From assembly GCA_963732695.1 (NCBI GenBank), contig CAVTAP010000025.1, forward strand, positions 62,001-126,000: a stretch of DNA of 64,000 nt. Direction: 5' to 3'. The notes under the pieces were generated by a model. That model was not told the DNA's origin, made no database searches, and saw only the letters and a program-made list of their open reading frames with translations. Positions 42,209 through 50,727 of the stretch are shown one piece after another. Position 1 is the stretch's first letter. Each line of letters begins with the position of its first letter. Both the position numbers and the translations under genes were made by a program. Origin of the DNA: CADEDH01 sp963732695 (GTDB taxonomy: Bacteria > Actinomycetota > Acidimicrobiia > Acidimicrobiales > SZUA-35).

Positions 42209-43030
42209 CTACTGCTGCAGGAGCCGCAGGACCGACTGCGGGATCTGGTTGGCCTGGCCCAGCATGGCCGTACCGGCCTGCTGCAGGATCTGGCTCTTGG
42301 TGAACTGCACCATCTCGGTGGCCATGTCGGTGTCCCGGATCCGGGACTCCGAAGCGGCCAGGTTCTCCGTCGTCACCTGGAGGTTGTTGACGATGGACTC
42401 GAACCGGTTCTGAGCGGCGCCCAGCGAACCCCGGCTCTCGGAGACTGCGGCGATGGCATCGTCGATGGACTCGATGGTGGTCCGGGCGTTGGCCGCCGTG
42501 TCCACCGTGAGACCGGTCAGGTCGGAGCCGCCGATGTCGGTGTTGTCGAGTGCCCCGACGGTCACCTGGAGCTGGTTGCCCACGCCCTCCGAGCCCACCT
42601 GGAAGTTCAGCGCGGTAGCGCTGAACACGGTGGCCCCGCTGAACGTGGTGTCGTCACCGATCCGACCGATCTCGTCGGCCAGGGCGTCGATTTCGCTCTG
42701 GATGGCGTCACGGGCGGCGGTGTCGTTGGTGTCGTTGGCCGACTGCACGGCCAGGTCACGCATGCGGTTGAGCATGGAATGGACCTCACCCAGCGCACCT
42801 TCCGCCGTCTGGGCGAAGCTGATGCCGTCCTGAGCGTTACGGGTGGCCTGGCGGAGCCCCGAGACCTCGGCCCGGAGCTTCTGGGAGATGACGAGGCCCG
42901 CAGCGTCGTCACCGGCCCGGTTTATGCGGTAACCCGAGCTCAACTTCTCCAGGCTCTTACCGAGGCTGGTGTTGGAGACACCCAGGTTACGGGCGGCGTT
43001 GAACGCCATGATGTTGTTGTTTACGCGCAT
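42209..43030 (-). CDS. fliC: Flagellin
   Basis: A 273-residue minimal flagellin containing only D0/D1: the N-terminal NNIMAFNAARNLG, SLEKLSSGYRINRAGDDAAG and RNAQDGISFAQTAEGAL, and the C-terminal SRIRDTDMATEMVQFTKSQIL and the closing QSVLRLLQQ. No variable D2/D3 is present. It is exported unfolded through the flagellar apparatus and forms the filament. ATG 43030 has GGAAGG and GGGAG upstream, with a leader of about 75 nt. A sigma-28-like promoter lies at 43111-43138, matching those of fliA and flgN. It is a single-gene transcript. Confidence 0.93.
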   Translation of the reverse strand: MRVNNNIMAFNAARNLGVSNTSLGKSLEKLSSGYRINRAGDDAAGLVISQKLRAEVSGLRQATRNAQDGISFAQTAEGALGEVHSMLNRMRDLAVQSANDTNDTAARDAIQSEIDALADEIGRIGDDTTFSGATVFSATALNFQVGSEGVGNQLQVTVGALDNTDIGGSDLTGLTVDTAANARTTIESIDDAIAAVSESRGSLGAAQNRFESIVNNLQVTTENLAASESRIRDTDMATEMVQFTKSQILQQAGTAMLGQANQIPQSVLRLLQQ

Positions 43031-43110
43031 GCTCCCGTGATCCTTCCGTGTGAGAGCTAATTCACCTGTCCAATCCGTTGGACCAGGACCGGGCGAACCC
43101 GGCAGAACAA

Positions 43111-43138
43111 GCTTCGGCCGATCGGGGCCGCAGCATTA
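43111..43138 (-). promoter_or_regulatory. Sigma-28 (FliA) type promoter of fliC
   Basis: TAAT (43138-43135), 16-nt spacer, GCCGAAGC (43118-43111) on the minus strand. The consensus TAAA-N15/16-GCCGATAA is established for FliA/SigD; match is moderate and spacing equals that of the fliA promoter. Confidence 0.55.
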
Positions 43139-43160
43139 GGACGAATTCGCGAAAATCTCG

Positions 43161-43166
43161 TAGCGT
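43161..43166 (+). promoter_or_regulatory. -10 element TAGCGT, leaderless promoter of TauD-like gene
   Basis: TAGCGT is 6 nt before ATG 43173 with no ribosome site. Confidence 0.55.
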
Positions 43167-43172
43167 CGGATC

Positions 43173-44018
43173 ATGCGAGTGGATGCGACGGTGGTGGGGG
43201 ACTACACCCGGATCCGGGTGGAGCCCGTGACGGGGGCGATCGGGGCCGAGGTGTCGGGCGTCGATCTGCGGGAGGTCGACGACGAGGTCCAGGCCGAGCT
43301 GACGCACGCCTGGATGGCCCACAAGGTGCTGTTCTTCCGGGACCAGGAGCTCACCCACGCCCAGCACGTGGCCTACGGGCGGCGGTTCGGTGACCTGGAG
43401 ATCCATCCGTTCATCAGGGACGAGACCGGTTTCCCCGAGATCATCGTGCTCGAGTCGACGGCCGAGAAGTTCGACGCCGCCCAGGCCTGGCACTCCGACG
43501 TGACGTTCCGGGAGTGCCCGCCGCTGGGTTCGGTGCTGCTGGGCCGGGTGATCCCGAGCTGGGGCGGCGACACCTGCTGGGCCAACATGGAGCTGGCGTA
43601 CGAGCGCCTGAGCGACGCCGTCCGGGACCGGATCGACGACCGGGTGGCCATCCACTCCCACCTGAAGGCGTTCGGGCGCAACATGACGCCGGAGAAGCGG
43701 GCCAAGGCCGAGGAGGAGTTCCCGGCCCAGAAGCACCCCATGGTCCGTACCCATCCGGTCACCGGACGCCGCTGCCTGTTCGTGAACGTGGCGTTCACCG
43801 TGGGCATCGACGGGATGGAGCAGGGCGAGGCCGACGAGCTGCTCCGCTCGCTCTACGCCACCGTCAACGCCCCCGAGATCCAGTGCCGGTTCCGGTGGCG
43901 GCCGGGCAGCGTGGCCCAGTGGGACAACCGCTGCACCCAGCACTACGCCGTGCCCGACCACGGAGGCCAGCACCGCCGCGTGGAGCGCGTCACCATCATC
44001 GGCGACCGCCCGGCGTGA
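43173..44018 (+). CDS. TauD/TfdA-family Fe(II)/2-oxoglutarate dioxygenase
   Basis: A 281-residue cytoplasmic oxygenase that uses 2-oxoglutarate and O2 to hydroxylate a small acid such as a sulfonate or aryloxyacetate. Metal ligands are H107 and D109 (WHSDVTF) and H257 (CTQHYAV); the 2-oxoglutarate-binding Arg is in HRRVERVTI. Substrate not predictable. The N-terminus is fixed by the leaderless -10. It is inserted in the flagellar cluster on the opposite strand, between fliC and flgL, without an obvious link to motility. A weak hairpin (CCCAG at 44018-44022, CTGGG at 44032-44036) separates it from convergent flgL. Confidence 0.86.
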   Translation: MRVDATVVGDYTRIRVEPVTGAIGAEVSGVDLREVDDEVQAELTHAWMAHKVLFFRDQELTHAQHVAYGRRFGDLEIHPFIRDETGFPEIIVLESTAEKFDAAQAWHSDVTFRECPPLGSVLLGRVIPSWGGDTCWANMELAYERLSDAVRDRIDDRVAIHSHLKAFGRNMTPEKRAKAEEEFPAQKHPMVRTHPVTGRRCLFVNVAFTVGIDGMEQGEADELLRSLYATVNAPEIQCRFRWRPGSVAQWDNRCTQHYAVPDHGGQHRRVERVTIIGDRPA

Positions 44019-44038
44019 CCCAGACAGTTTCGCTGGGG

Positions 44039-44947
44039 TTATCGGATGAAGTCGAGCAGGGAGCGGCTGAGGGCCCGTGAAGTGGCCGACATGGTGGCCT
44101 CGTAGCTGACCTCGGCCGAGCGGAGGCGGATCACGGCGTCGGCGATGTCGACGTCGCGGATCTTGGAGATGTGTTCCTCGGTGTTCAGCTTCTCGGCGTT
44201 CTGGCGGGTCTCGGCCGCGTCCAGCTGCTGGGAGGCGGCACCCACCCGGCCCTGGACCCCACCGACCCGGGCCATGGCGGCGTCGACGGCTTCGATCCCG
44301 GCCCTGATCTGGGTGTTGTCACCGTTCTCGATGGCGTCGGCCAGGGCCCCCAGCATCTCGAAGACGTTGCCGTTCATGGGGTCGCCCGGGTTGGCGTCGC
44401 CGAAGATGTCCGGCCCGTGGTAACCCACCACCACCGTCTCGTCGGTGTCGAGGGCCCGGGTGACCTGACCGGCGTCGCCCACGTAGGCCAGGGTGGTGGC
44501 GTCGTAGGCACCCTCGGAGTCGGCGGTCCCGGCGAAGATGGCCCGGCCCGAGATCTTGGTGTTGGCCGTGGCCATCATGCCCTGGGCGATGGAGCGGACG
44601 TCGGCGGCGATGGCCCGGCTCTCCTGAGGGCCGAGCGTGGTGTCGTTGCCGGCCTGGACGGCCAGGGTGCGGGCCCGTTCCAGGTAGGTGGCGCCGGTCT
44701 GCAGCGCCTGATCGGCGGTGCCGACCCACAGCTTGGCGTTGTCGTTGTTGCGGGCGAACTGCGACACCCGCTGGAGGCGCAGATCGTGGCGCATCAGCCG
44801 GGCCGACTCGCTCGGGTTGTCCGACGGCTTGTTGATCCGTCGCCCGGTGGCGATCTCCTGCTCGGCCGCCGCCACCCGGGACTGGCCCTGGCGCATCCAG
44901 GCCATCCGGGATTCCATCATCCCCAGGTCGGTGATCCGTACGCTCAT
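44039..44947 (-). CDS. flgL: Flagellar hook-associated protein 3 (FlgL)
   Basis: A 302-residue hook-filament junction protein. The N-terminus VRITDLGMMESRMAWMRQGQ and the C-terminal EEHISKIRDVDIADAVIRLRSAEVSYEATMSATSRALSRSLLDFI are flagellin-like D0/D1 halves with the FlgL pattern. ATG 44947 has GGGAGGGAC upstream and follows flgK by 17 nt, so it is the last gene of the flgN-flgK-flgL operon. The product caps the hook together with FlgK to allow filament growth. Confidence 0.9.
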   Translation of the reverse strand: MSVRITDLGMMESRMAWMRQGQSRVAAAEQEIATGRRINKPSDNPSESARLMRHDLRLQRVSQFARNNDNAKLWVGTADQALQTGATYLERARTLAVQAGNDTTLGPQESRAIAADVRSIAQGMMATANTKISGRAIFAGTADSEGAYDATTLAYVGDAGQVTRALDTDETVVVGYHGPDIFGDANPGDPMNGNVFEMLGALADAIENGDNTQIRAGIEAVDAAMARVGGVQGRVGAASQQLDAAETRQNAEKLNTEEHISKIRDVDIADAVIRLRSAEVSYEATMSATSRALSRSLLDFIR

Positions 44948-44964
44948 CGTTCAGTCCCTCCCCG

Positions 44965-46362
44965 TCAGGTCCCGACCCGGCCGGTGGAGTTGATGAGGGT
45001 CTGGAGCATCTCGTCGATGGCGGTGATCATCCGGGCCGACGCCTCGTAGGCCCGCTGGGCGGTGATGAGGTCGGTCAGCTCCTGGTCGAGGCTGACACCG
45101 CCGGCCGACTGGGCCAGGCTGGTGGCCTGCTCGCTGGCCACCAGGGCGGCGTCGGCCACCGATGTGGCGGAGGCCACCTTGGCCGCCAGCACACCAACGG
45201 CGTTGGAGAACACCGTGACCGGGCCGGTGGAGCTCTCGCCCAGCTGCGCCAGTGCGCGGGCGTTGCCGTCGTCGAACACACCGGCGCCCACCCGGGCCGC
45301 CGCCAACTTCTCGGGGTGGCCGATCATGTCGGTCGACACCGTCAGCTCGCCGGTGTTGATGCCCACCCGGAACAGGTCGAGGCCGGTTGAGCCGTCGGCC
45401 CCCTGGCCGCCCCGGTGCACGGTGTTGACCTGGTCGGCCAGGTCGGCGATGAGGGCGTCGATCGCCCGGCGCTGCTCGGGGATGCCGTTGGCCAGCGCGT
45501 CGAGGCTGGCCCCCACCTCGCCGCTGCCGATGCGCAGCTCCCGGCCGGTGGTGCCCACCACCTTGATCTTGTCGTACCCCAGCGGGGCCAGGGTGGGGTC
45601 GTTCTCCACCGCCACGGTGAGCGGGGTGGCCTTACCGGCCGAGACCACGAGCTGGCCGTCGACCGAGATCGACGTCTGCCCGTTGGGCAGCTCCACCACC
45701 TGGGCGTCGATCAGCTTGGCCAGCTGGGCCACCTTGAGGTCGCGGGCGTCGAACAGGGAGTTGGGCTGGGCGTCGGAGTTGACGGCCGACAGCAGGGCCA
45801 CGTCGTCGGCCGCGATCTGCTCGGTGAGGGCGTTGACGGCCCGGACGGTGTCCACCAGGCTGGCGTGCTCCTGGTCCCGGAGCTGGTCGATGGAGGCTGT
45901 GGTGCGGGTGAAGGCCTGGGCCACGTTGTCGGCCTGGCGCAGCACCACCTCACGGATGGCCTTGTCCTCGGGGGCGTTGGCCAGGTCGTCGAAGCTGTTG
46001 AACAGGGCGGTGAGCTTGTCGTGGAGGCCGCCGGGGTCGAGCCCACCCACGATGTCCTCGATCCGCTGCAGGAGGTCGGCCTGCTTGGTCCGGGTGGCGG
46101 CGTTGTTGGCCTGGTCCCGGGCGGCGGTGGACAGGATCTGGTTCCGGAGTCGGGTGACCTGGCTGTAGTCGACGCCGCCCCCGGCCCCCACCCGGCCCGA
46201 GAACAGGCCGACCGACGCCTGGTCGATCGAGCGCAGCTCCACCCGCTGGCGGTGGTACCCGTCGGTGTTGACGTTGGCGATGTTCTCGCTGATGACGTCG
46301 ATGCGCTTGTGGTGGGCGTTCAGGCCCGTATACGCCACCTGGAGGCCGCCGAAGTTCCCCAT
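44965..46362 (-). CDS. flgK: Flagellar hook-associated protein 1 (FlgK)
   Basis: A 465-residue HAP1. The N-terminal rod/hook signature GGLQVAYTGLNAHHKRIDVISENIANVNTDGYHRQ (in two parts) and the C-terminal GVSLDQELTDLITAQRAYEASARMITAIDEMLQTLI are classic FlgK. It is shorter than the 550 residues of E. coli, with a reduced variable centre. Starts 2 nt after the flgN-like stop, so translation is coupled. Confidence 0.92.
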   Translation of the reverse strand: MGNFGGLQVAYTGLNAHHKRIDVISENIANVNTDGYHRQRVELRSIDQASVGLFSGRVGAGGGVDYSQVTRLRNQILSTAARDQANNAATRTKQADLLQRIEDIVGGLDPGGLHDKLTALFNSFDDLANAPEDKAIREVVLRQADNVAQAFTRTTASIDQLRDQEHASLVDTVRAVNALTEQIAADDVALLSAVNSDAQPNSLFDARDLKVAQLAKLIDAQVVELPNGQTSISVDGQLVVSAGKATPLTVAVENDPTLAPLGYDKIKVVGTTGRELRIGSGEVGASLDALANGIPEQRRAIDALIADLADQVNTVHRGGQGADGSTGLDLFRVGINTGELTVSTDMIGHPEKLAAARVGAGVFDDGNARALAQLGESSTGPVTVFSNAVGVLAAKVASATSVADAALVASEQATSLAQSAGGVSLDQELTDLITAQRAYEASARMITAIDEMLQTLINSTGRVGT

Positions 46363-46364
46363 GG

Positions 46365-46901
46365 TCAGGCTCGCCCGTCGAACAGGAGAGGCGAGCCCCC
46401 CTGGGGTCGACTACGGCCGTCCATCCCGTAGGACTCGGGGTTGGGCCCGGTGGACGCCCCGCTGGCCTCGGCGATGGCGTCGAGCAGGGACCGGACCCCG
46501 GCCGTGCCGGCGGTGAGGGCCTGCTCGTTGCGCTGGCGGAGCCGGGCCACCTGGGCGGCGGCGGCGGCCAGGTGGGCCTGCTGCTCGGTGAGGATGGCCG
46601 ACCACATCTCGGGGGCGGTGGAGGCCAGCTCGCTCAGCGTGGCCCGGTCGCCCAGCACCACCGTGCGCTCCAGGTCGAGCCGACCGATCGTGAGGGCCAG
46701 GTCTTCCAGTAGATCGGCCATGTGGTGCTGCCAGTCCTGCCGGCCCGAGGCGGTGACCGCCATCTGCATCTCGAGCAGGAACTCGAAGCGGTCGAAGCAG
46801 GCCCGGTACCGCCACAGCAGGTTGTTGAGGCGGGTGTAGTCGACGGCGGGGGCGGCACCGTCGAGAACCGGGGGCAGGGAGCTGGTGGGCGGATAGCTCA
46901 T
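46365..46901 (-). CDS. flgN: FlgN-like export chaperone
   Basis: A 178-residue helical protein in the position of FlgN, directly before flgK. It begins after a Pro-rich stretch with YTRLNNLLWRYRACFDRFEFLLEMQ, has long amphipathic helices (LRQRNEQALTAGTAGVRSLLDAIAEA) and ends with SYGMDGRS, resembling the C-terminal YGxxG tail of FlgN. FlgN binds FlgK and FlgL before export. Sequence similarity is low, so the name rests on position, length and the C-terminal motif. The ATG lies 7 nt from a sigma-28-type -10 and has no ribosome site. Confidence 0.72.
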   Translation of the reverse strand: MSYPPTSSLPPVLDGAAPAVDYTRLNNLLWRYRACFDRFEFLLEMQMAVTASGRQDWQHHMADLLEDLALTIGRLDLERTVVLGDRATLSELASTAPEMWSAILTEQQAHLAAAAAQVARLRQRNEQALTAGTAGVRSLLDAIAEASGASTGPNPESYGMDGRSRPQGGSPLLFDGRA

Positions 46902-46908
46902 GATTGGA

Positions 46909-46935
46909 GACTCGGCACCAAGCGGCCACTTGTTA
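46909..46935 (-). promoter_or_regulatory. Sigma-28 type promoter of the flgN-flgK-flgL operon
   Basis: TAAC (46935-46932), 15-nt spacer, GCCGAGTC (46916-46909). The -10 ends 7 nt before ATG 46901, so the mRNA would be leaderless. Confidence 0.6.
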
Positions 46936-46949
46936 GCGGGAACACCGGG

Positions 46950-47813
46950 TCATGTCCTGACATTGATCCGGTCGGCCGGCGTCACGGCCGAGAATCCCTG
47001 GCCGGCGGCGATCCGGTCCCGCCACGGCCGGGACGAGGCCAACGCCTCGTTGAACCGCTTCTGGCGGCCACCGACGGGATCGGGGGCGGGCCGACCGCTG
47101 TAGACCTGGTCGAGCCCGGCCCGCAGCATGCGGATGGCCTCGTCCTTGAGCTGGGAGGCCCGGGACTGGGTGACGCCCAGCAGCTCACCCAACTCGGTCA
47201 TGCTGCGGCCCTCGAAGAAGAAGCCGACCACCACCATCCGGTGACGCTCGGGGAGCAGGGCCACACCGTCGCGGAGGTACCCGATCATCTCGGCGTTGTC
47301 GACGCTGTCCTCCACCGGCACGCCGGGATCGAACACGGTCGAGGACAGCGGGATGGTCGCCCCGTCGGCGTTCACCGGCCGGTCGAGCGAGTCGACCCGG
47401 GCCCTGTCGATGTCGGCCCGGATCCTGTCGAGCTGCAGGGCGCTCATGCCCAGCTCGCGGCACAGGCGCTGGGCCGTCATGGCCTCCGGTCGGCCGTCGG
47501 CGCTGGCCACCGTGCCGTTGACGGCCGACAGCCGCCGCTCGTGGCTCCGGACCGAGCGGGGAGCCCAGTCGCCCTGGCGGAGCATGTCGATGATGGCGCC
47601 TTCGATGCGGCGCCCGGCGAAGGTGGAGAAGGCGGTGCCGTTGGTCGGGTCGAAGCGCACCGTGGCCGAGATCAGACCGAGGGTGCCGGTCTGCACCAGA
47701 TCGTCGCGGGCGTAGGTGGACGGCAGGGTGGCTGCCACCCGGTTCACGATGTGCTCGACGAGCGCGAGATTGGCCACCACCATGTCTCTCTGCATCTCGG
47801 TGAGTACCGTCAC
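46950..47813 (-). CDS. fliA: RNA polymerase sigma factor, FliA/WhiG type
   Basis: A 287-residue sigma-28 family factor: region 2 (LVEHIVNRVAATLPSTYARDDLVQTG, LGLISATVRFDP, FSTFAGRRIEGAIIDMLRQGDWAPRSVR), region 3 (CRELGMSALQLDRI) and region 4 (LPERHRMVVVGFFFEGRSMTELGELLGVTQSRASQLKDEAIRML). It directs late flagellar genes. GTG 47813 with AGGAG at 7 nt is chosen: the longer form adds 34 Arg/Phe-rich residues that contain the promoter itself. An unusual C-terminal tail of 45 residues (RQKRFNEALASSRPWRDRIA) follows region 4. Confidence 0.88.
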   Translation of the reverse strand: MTVLTEMQRDMVVANLALVEHIVNRVAATLPSTYARDDLVQTGTLGLISATVRFDPTNGTAFSTFAGRRIEGAIIDMLRQGDWAPRSVRSHERRLSAVNGTVASADGRPEAMTAQRLCRELGMSALQLDRIRADIDRARVDSLDRPVNADGATIPLSSTVFDPGVPVEDSVDNAEMIGYLRDGVALLPERHRMVVVGFFFEGRSMTELGELLGVTQSRASQLKDEAIRMLRAGLDQVYSGRPAPDPVGGRQKRFNEALASSRPWRDRIAAGQGFSAVTPADRINVRT

Positions 47814-47841
47814 GGCGCGCTCCTGGTGACCTGTCAGGTCT

Positions 47842-47869
47842 GGATCGGCGCCGACGGCCCGGAACTTTA
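47842..47869 (-). promoter_or_regulatory. Sigma-28 type promoter upstream of fliA
   Basis: TAAAGTTC (from 47869), then GCCGATCC (47849-47842), with 16 nt between TAAA and GCCGATCC. It is the best of the three matches and suggests autoregulation of fliA. Confidence 0.65.
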
Positions 47870-48037
47870 CGGAATGTGCCGAGCGACGGAAGAAAATGTC
47901 GGCCCGGGCCCTCATAGGCGCCGTCCGACGGCCGACGCTGGAAGCGGGCCGGTTCTCCGGCTGTCATTCGGCGCCCCCTCGGACGGGTGCGCCCGGCTCC
48001 CGCCAAGGACGGCGATCCCGGACACCCAGAGGGGTTT

Positions 48038-50119
48038 GTGGACGCATCCAAGCGAGGCGGCGGCCTGCTGTCGGCCGGCATCATCGGCGTTGTCGGCCTG
48101 ATGATCGTCCCGTTGCCGGGCACGGTCCTCGACCTTCTGCTGACCCTCAACGTCGCCTTCGCCGTGCTCCTGCTGCTCACCACGGTGATGACCACGCAGG
48201 CCCTCGACCTGGCCTCGTTCCCGTCGCTGCTGCTGATCGGCACGCTGTTCCGCCTGGCCCTCAACGTGTCATCGGTCCGTCTCATCCTCACCAAGGGCGA
48301 GGCCGGCCACGTGATCGAGTCGTTCGGCTCGTTCGTGGTCGGCGGCTCGGTGGTGGTGGGCCTGGTGGTGTTCCTGATCCTGGTGGTGATCCAGTTCGTG
48401 GTGATCACCAACGGTGCCTCCCGGGTGGCCGAGGTGGGGGCCCGCTTCACCCTCGACGCCATGCCGGGCAAGCAGATGGCCATCGACGCCGACCTGGGGG
48501 CCGGCCTCATCGACGAGGAGACGGCCCGTAAACGGCGCAAGGAGATCGCGGCCGAGGCCGACTTCTACGGGGCCATGGACGGTGCGTCCAAGTTCGTGAA
48601 GGGCGACGCCGTGGCCGGCGTGCTGATCACCCTGATCAACCTGATCGGGGGCCTCATCATCGGGGTCACCCAGATGGGTTTGAGCTTCTCCGATGCCGTG
48701 CAGCGGTACTCCACCCTCACCGTGGGCGACGGCCTGGTGTCGCAGATCCCGGCGCTGATGATCTCGGTGTCGAGCGGCATCATCGTCACCCGGGCCGCCG
48801 GCGAGACCGACCTGGGTTCCGACATCGTGACCCAGCTCACCAGCCAGACCCGGGCCCTGCGCTACGGCGGCGCCACCATCGGGCTCCTGGGCCTGGCCCC
48901 GGGCATGCCGATCCTGCCCTTCGCCCTGGTCGGCGGGTCCATGGTCATCCTCAGCCAGCGGGTGGCCAGGCGGGCGGTGGCGGCCGAAGCGGTGGGGGTG
49001 GCCGAAGCCGAGGCCGACGCACCGCTCGACGAGCAGACCCAGCTGGCCATCGAGATCCGCCCCGAGCCGCTGGAGCTGGAGCTGGCGGTGGACATGATCG
49101 ACCTGGTGGACGGCCCGGCCGGCGGCGATCTGCTCGACCGGGTGCGGGCCCTGCGGCGCAAGATCGCCCTCGAGATCGGCCTGATCATCCCCCCGGTGAG
49201 GACCCGCGACAACGTGGACCTGGCGCCGGGGGAGTACCTGATCATCGTCCACGGGGTGGAAATGGGACGGGGCACCGCCCCCGCCGGCCACGTGCTGGTG
49301 ATCACCGAAGACCTGAACCTCCTGCCCGGCCCCACCACCACCGAGCCGGTGTTCGGCCTGCCGGCCAAATGGCTGCCGGTGGAGAAGGCGCCGATGGCGG
49401 AGGCCATGAACGCCACGATCGTCGACCGGGCGTCGGTGATCACCACCCACCTGGCCGAGACGATCCGCCGCCACGCCGCGTCCCTGCTCAGCCGGCAGGA
49501 GACCAAGGAGCTGATCGACCTGGTGCGCCAGAGCGACCCGGCCGTGGTCGACGAGTTGATGGCCTCCGACCTCACGGTGGCCGAGGTCCAGCGCGTGCTC
49601 CAGGACCTGCTGTCCGAGGAGGTGCCGATCCGCGACATCGTGCGCATCCTCGACGTGCTGGGGGAGCGGGCCCGGGTCACCCGGGACCCGGTCGAACTCA
49701 CCGAGGCGGTCCGGGTTGCCCTCGGACCCTCCATATCGGCCGGAAACGCCGATGGGAACGGCGTGCTGCACACGATCACCCTCGAACCGGCCCTGGAGCA
49801 GGGCCTGCTCGGCTCCCTGCAGGCCGGCGCCCAGGGCCCCGACTTCGTGCTCGACCCGTCGATGCTGCAGCAGCTGGCGATGATGGTGCGGGCCGAGGTG
49901 GTGAAGGTCGAGCAGCGCGGGGCGTCGCCCGTGATCGTGACCGCCCGGCCTCTGCGTCGGCCGCTGCGCCGGCTGCTGGCCCTCACCGAGGTCAAGTCGC
50001 CGGTGCTCAGCCCCGACGAGCTCGGCCCTCAGGTGCGGGTGGAGACGGCCGGCGTGGTGACGCTCGAGACCCCGGCCGACGCCGGGCCGGGGGTCGTGCC
50101 GATGCGGGTGGCGGGCTGA
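48038..50119 (+). CDS. flhA: Flagellar type III export protein FlhA
   Basis: A 693-residue export-gate protein: about eight TM helices in the first 310 residues (LMIVPLPGTVLDLLLTLNVAFAVLLLLTT, FPSLLLIGTLFRLALNVSSVRLIL) with the cytoplasmic FHIPEP-type loop (ADADLGAGLIDEETARKRRKEIAAEADFYGAMDGASKFVKGDAVAG), and a large C-terminal cytoplasmic domain. GTG 48038 with AGAGGGG 3-4 nt upstream is chosen; an in-frame start 17 codons upstream is less supported. Divergent from fliA. Other export genes are not in the window. Confidence 0.93.
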   Translation: MDASKRGGGLLSAGIIGVVGLMIVPLPGTVLDLLLTLNVAFAVLLLLTTVMTTQALDLASFPSLLLIGTLFRLALNVSSVRLILTKGEAGHVIESFGSFVVGGSVVVGLVVFLILVVIQFVVITNGASRVAEVGARFTLDAMPGKQMAIDADLGAGLIDEETARKRRKEIAAEADFYGAMDGASKFVKGDAVAGVLITLINLIGGLIIGVTQMGLSFSDAVQRYSTLTVGDGLVSQIPALMISVSSGIIVTRAAGETDLGSDIVTQLTSQTRALRYGGATIGLLGLAPGMPILPFALVGGSMVILSQRVARRAVAAEAVGVAEAEADAPLDEQTQLAIEIRPEPLELELAVDMIDLVDGPAGGDLLDRVRALRRKIALEIGLIIPPVRTRDNVDLAPGEYLIIVHGVEMGRGTAPAGHVLVITEDLNLLPGPTTTEPVFGLPAKWLPVEKAPMAEAMNATIVDRASVITTHLAETIRRHAASLLSRQETKELIDLVRQSDPAVVDELMASDLTVAEVQRVLQDLLSEEVPIRDIVRILDVLGERARVTRDPVELTEAVRVALGPSISAGNADGNGVLHTITLEPALEQGLLGSLQAGAQGPDFVLDPSMLQQLAMMVRAEVVKVEQRGASPVIVTARPLRRPLRRLLALTEVKSPVLSPDELGPQVRVETAGVVTLETPADAGPGVVPMRVAG

Positions 50120-50120
50120 G

Positions 50121-50711
50121 ATGGCCGGCTTCTGGGACGAGTTGAGCCCGGCCGGCACCGCCCCCGGCAGGGGTCCGTCCGGTGGGCCGATCCCGGTGGG
50201 GCCGGTGCCCGAGGGGGCGACGGTGGGGGTGGTGGGCCCTCTGGCCGCCGCCCTGGGTGTGGTGCGCCGCCTCCAGCGGCTGGCCGGCCGGTGCGAGGTG
50301 ATCGTGCTGACCACCCGGGCCGAGCTGGTGTGCGAGCCGGGCTGGACCCTGGTGCGCAACGGGGCCCGCCTGGCTGAGGCCGTCCACCGGCCCGGTACCG
50401 CCATCGTGGTGATAGACGTGGACGAGGGAGGCCCCCTGCCCGGATGGTTGGGCCCCCTGGTGGCCCGCCTCCGCCGGGCCGGCATGGCTCGGGTCCACCT
50501 GGCCGCCGACGACGAGCCCGACGACACCACCCTGATCGCCGCGTCCGAGGTGCTCGGACACCCGCTGGTGCTCGACCTGGCCTCCGCCGTGGCGCCCGGC
50601 CGGCTGGTGGACCTGCTCGACCGCTCGGTTCCGGTGGCCAGCGTGCGGGGCCACGCCCTCACCGCCGAGCTCGTGCTGGCCGCCCGCATCAGCTGCGGCC
50701 AGCGAGCCTAG
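50121..50711 (+). CDS. Unrecognised protein in the FlhF position
   Basis: A 196-residue protein starting 1 nt after the flhA stop, where many genomes have flhF. The segment GATVGVVGPLAAALGVVRRLQRLAG has the spacing of an SRP-type GTPase P-loop helix but lacks the GxxGxGKT residues; TAIVVIDVDEGG is a Walker-B-like strand and VLDLASAVAPGRLVDLLD and GHPLVLDL follow. It may be a GTPase relic that retained the fold, or an unrelated protein. Ala/Gly/Pro rich N-terminus. The overlap implies translational coupling with flhA. Confidence 0.55.
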   Translation: MAGFWDELSPAGTAPGRGPSGGPIPVGPVPEGATVGVVGPLAAALGVVRRLQRLAGRCEVIVLTTRAELVCEPGWTLVRNGARLAEAVHRPGTAIVVIDVDEGGPLPGWLGPLVARLRRAGMARVHLAADDEPDDTTLIAASEVLGHPLVLDLASAVAPGRLVDLLDRSVPVASVRGHALTAELVLAARISCGQRA

Positions 50712-50727
50712 GGGCGGGCGGCGGTCG

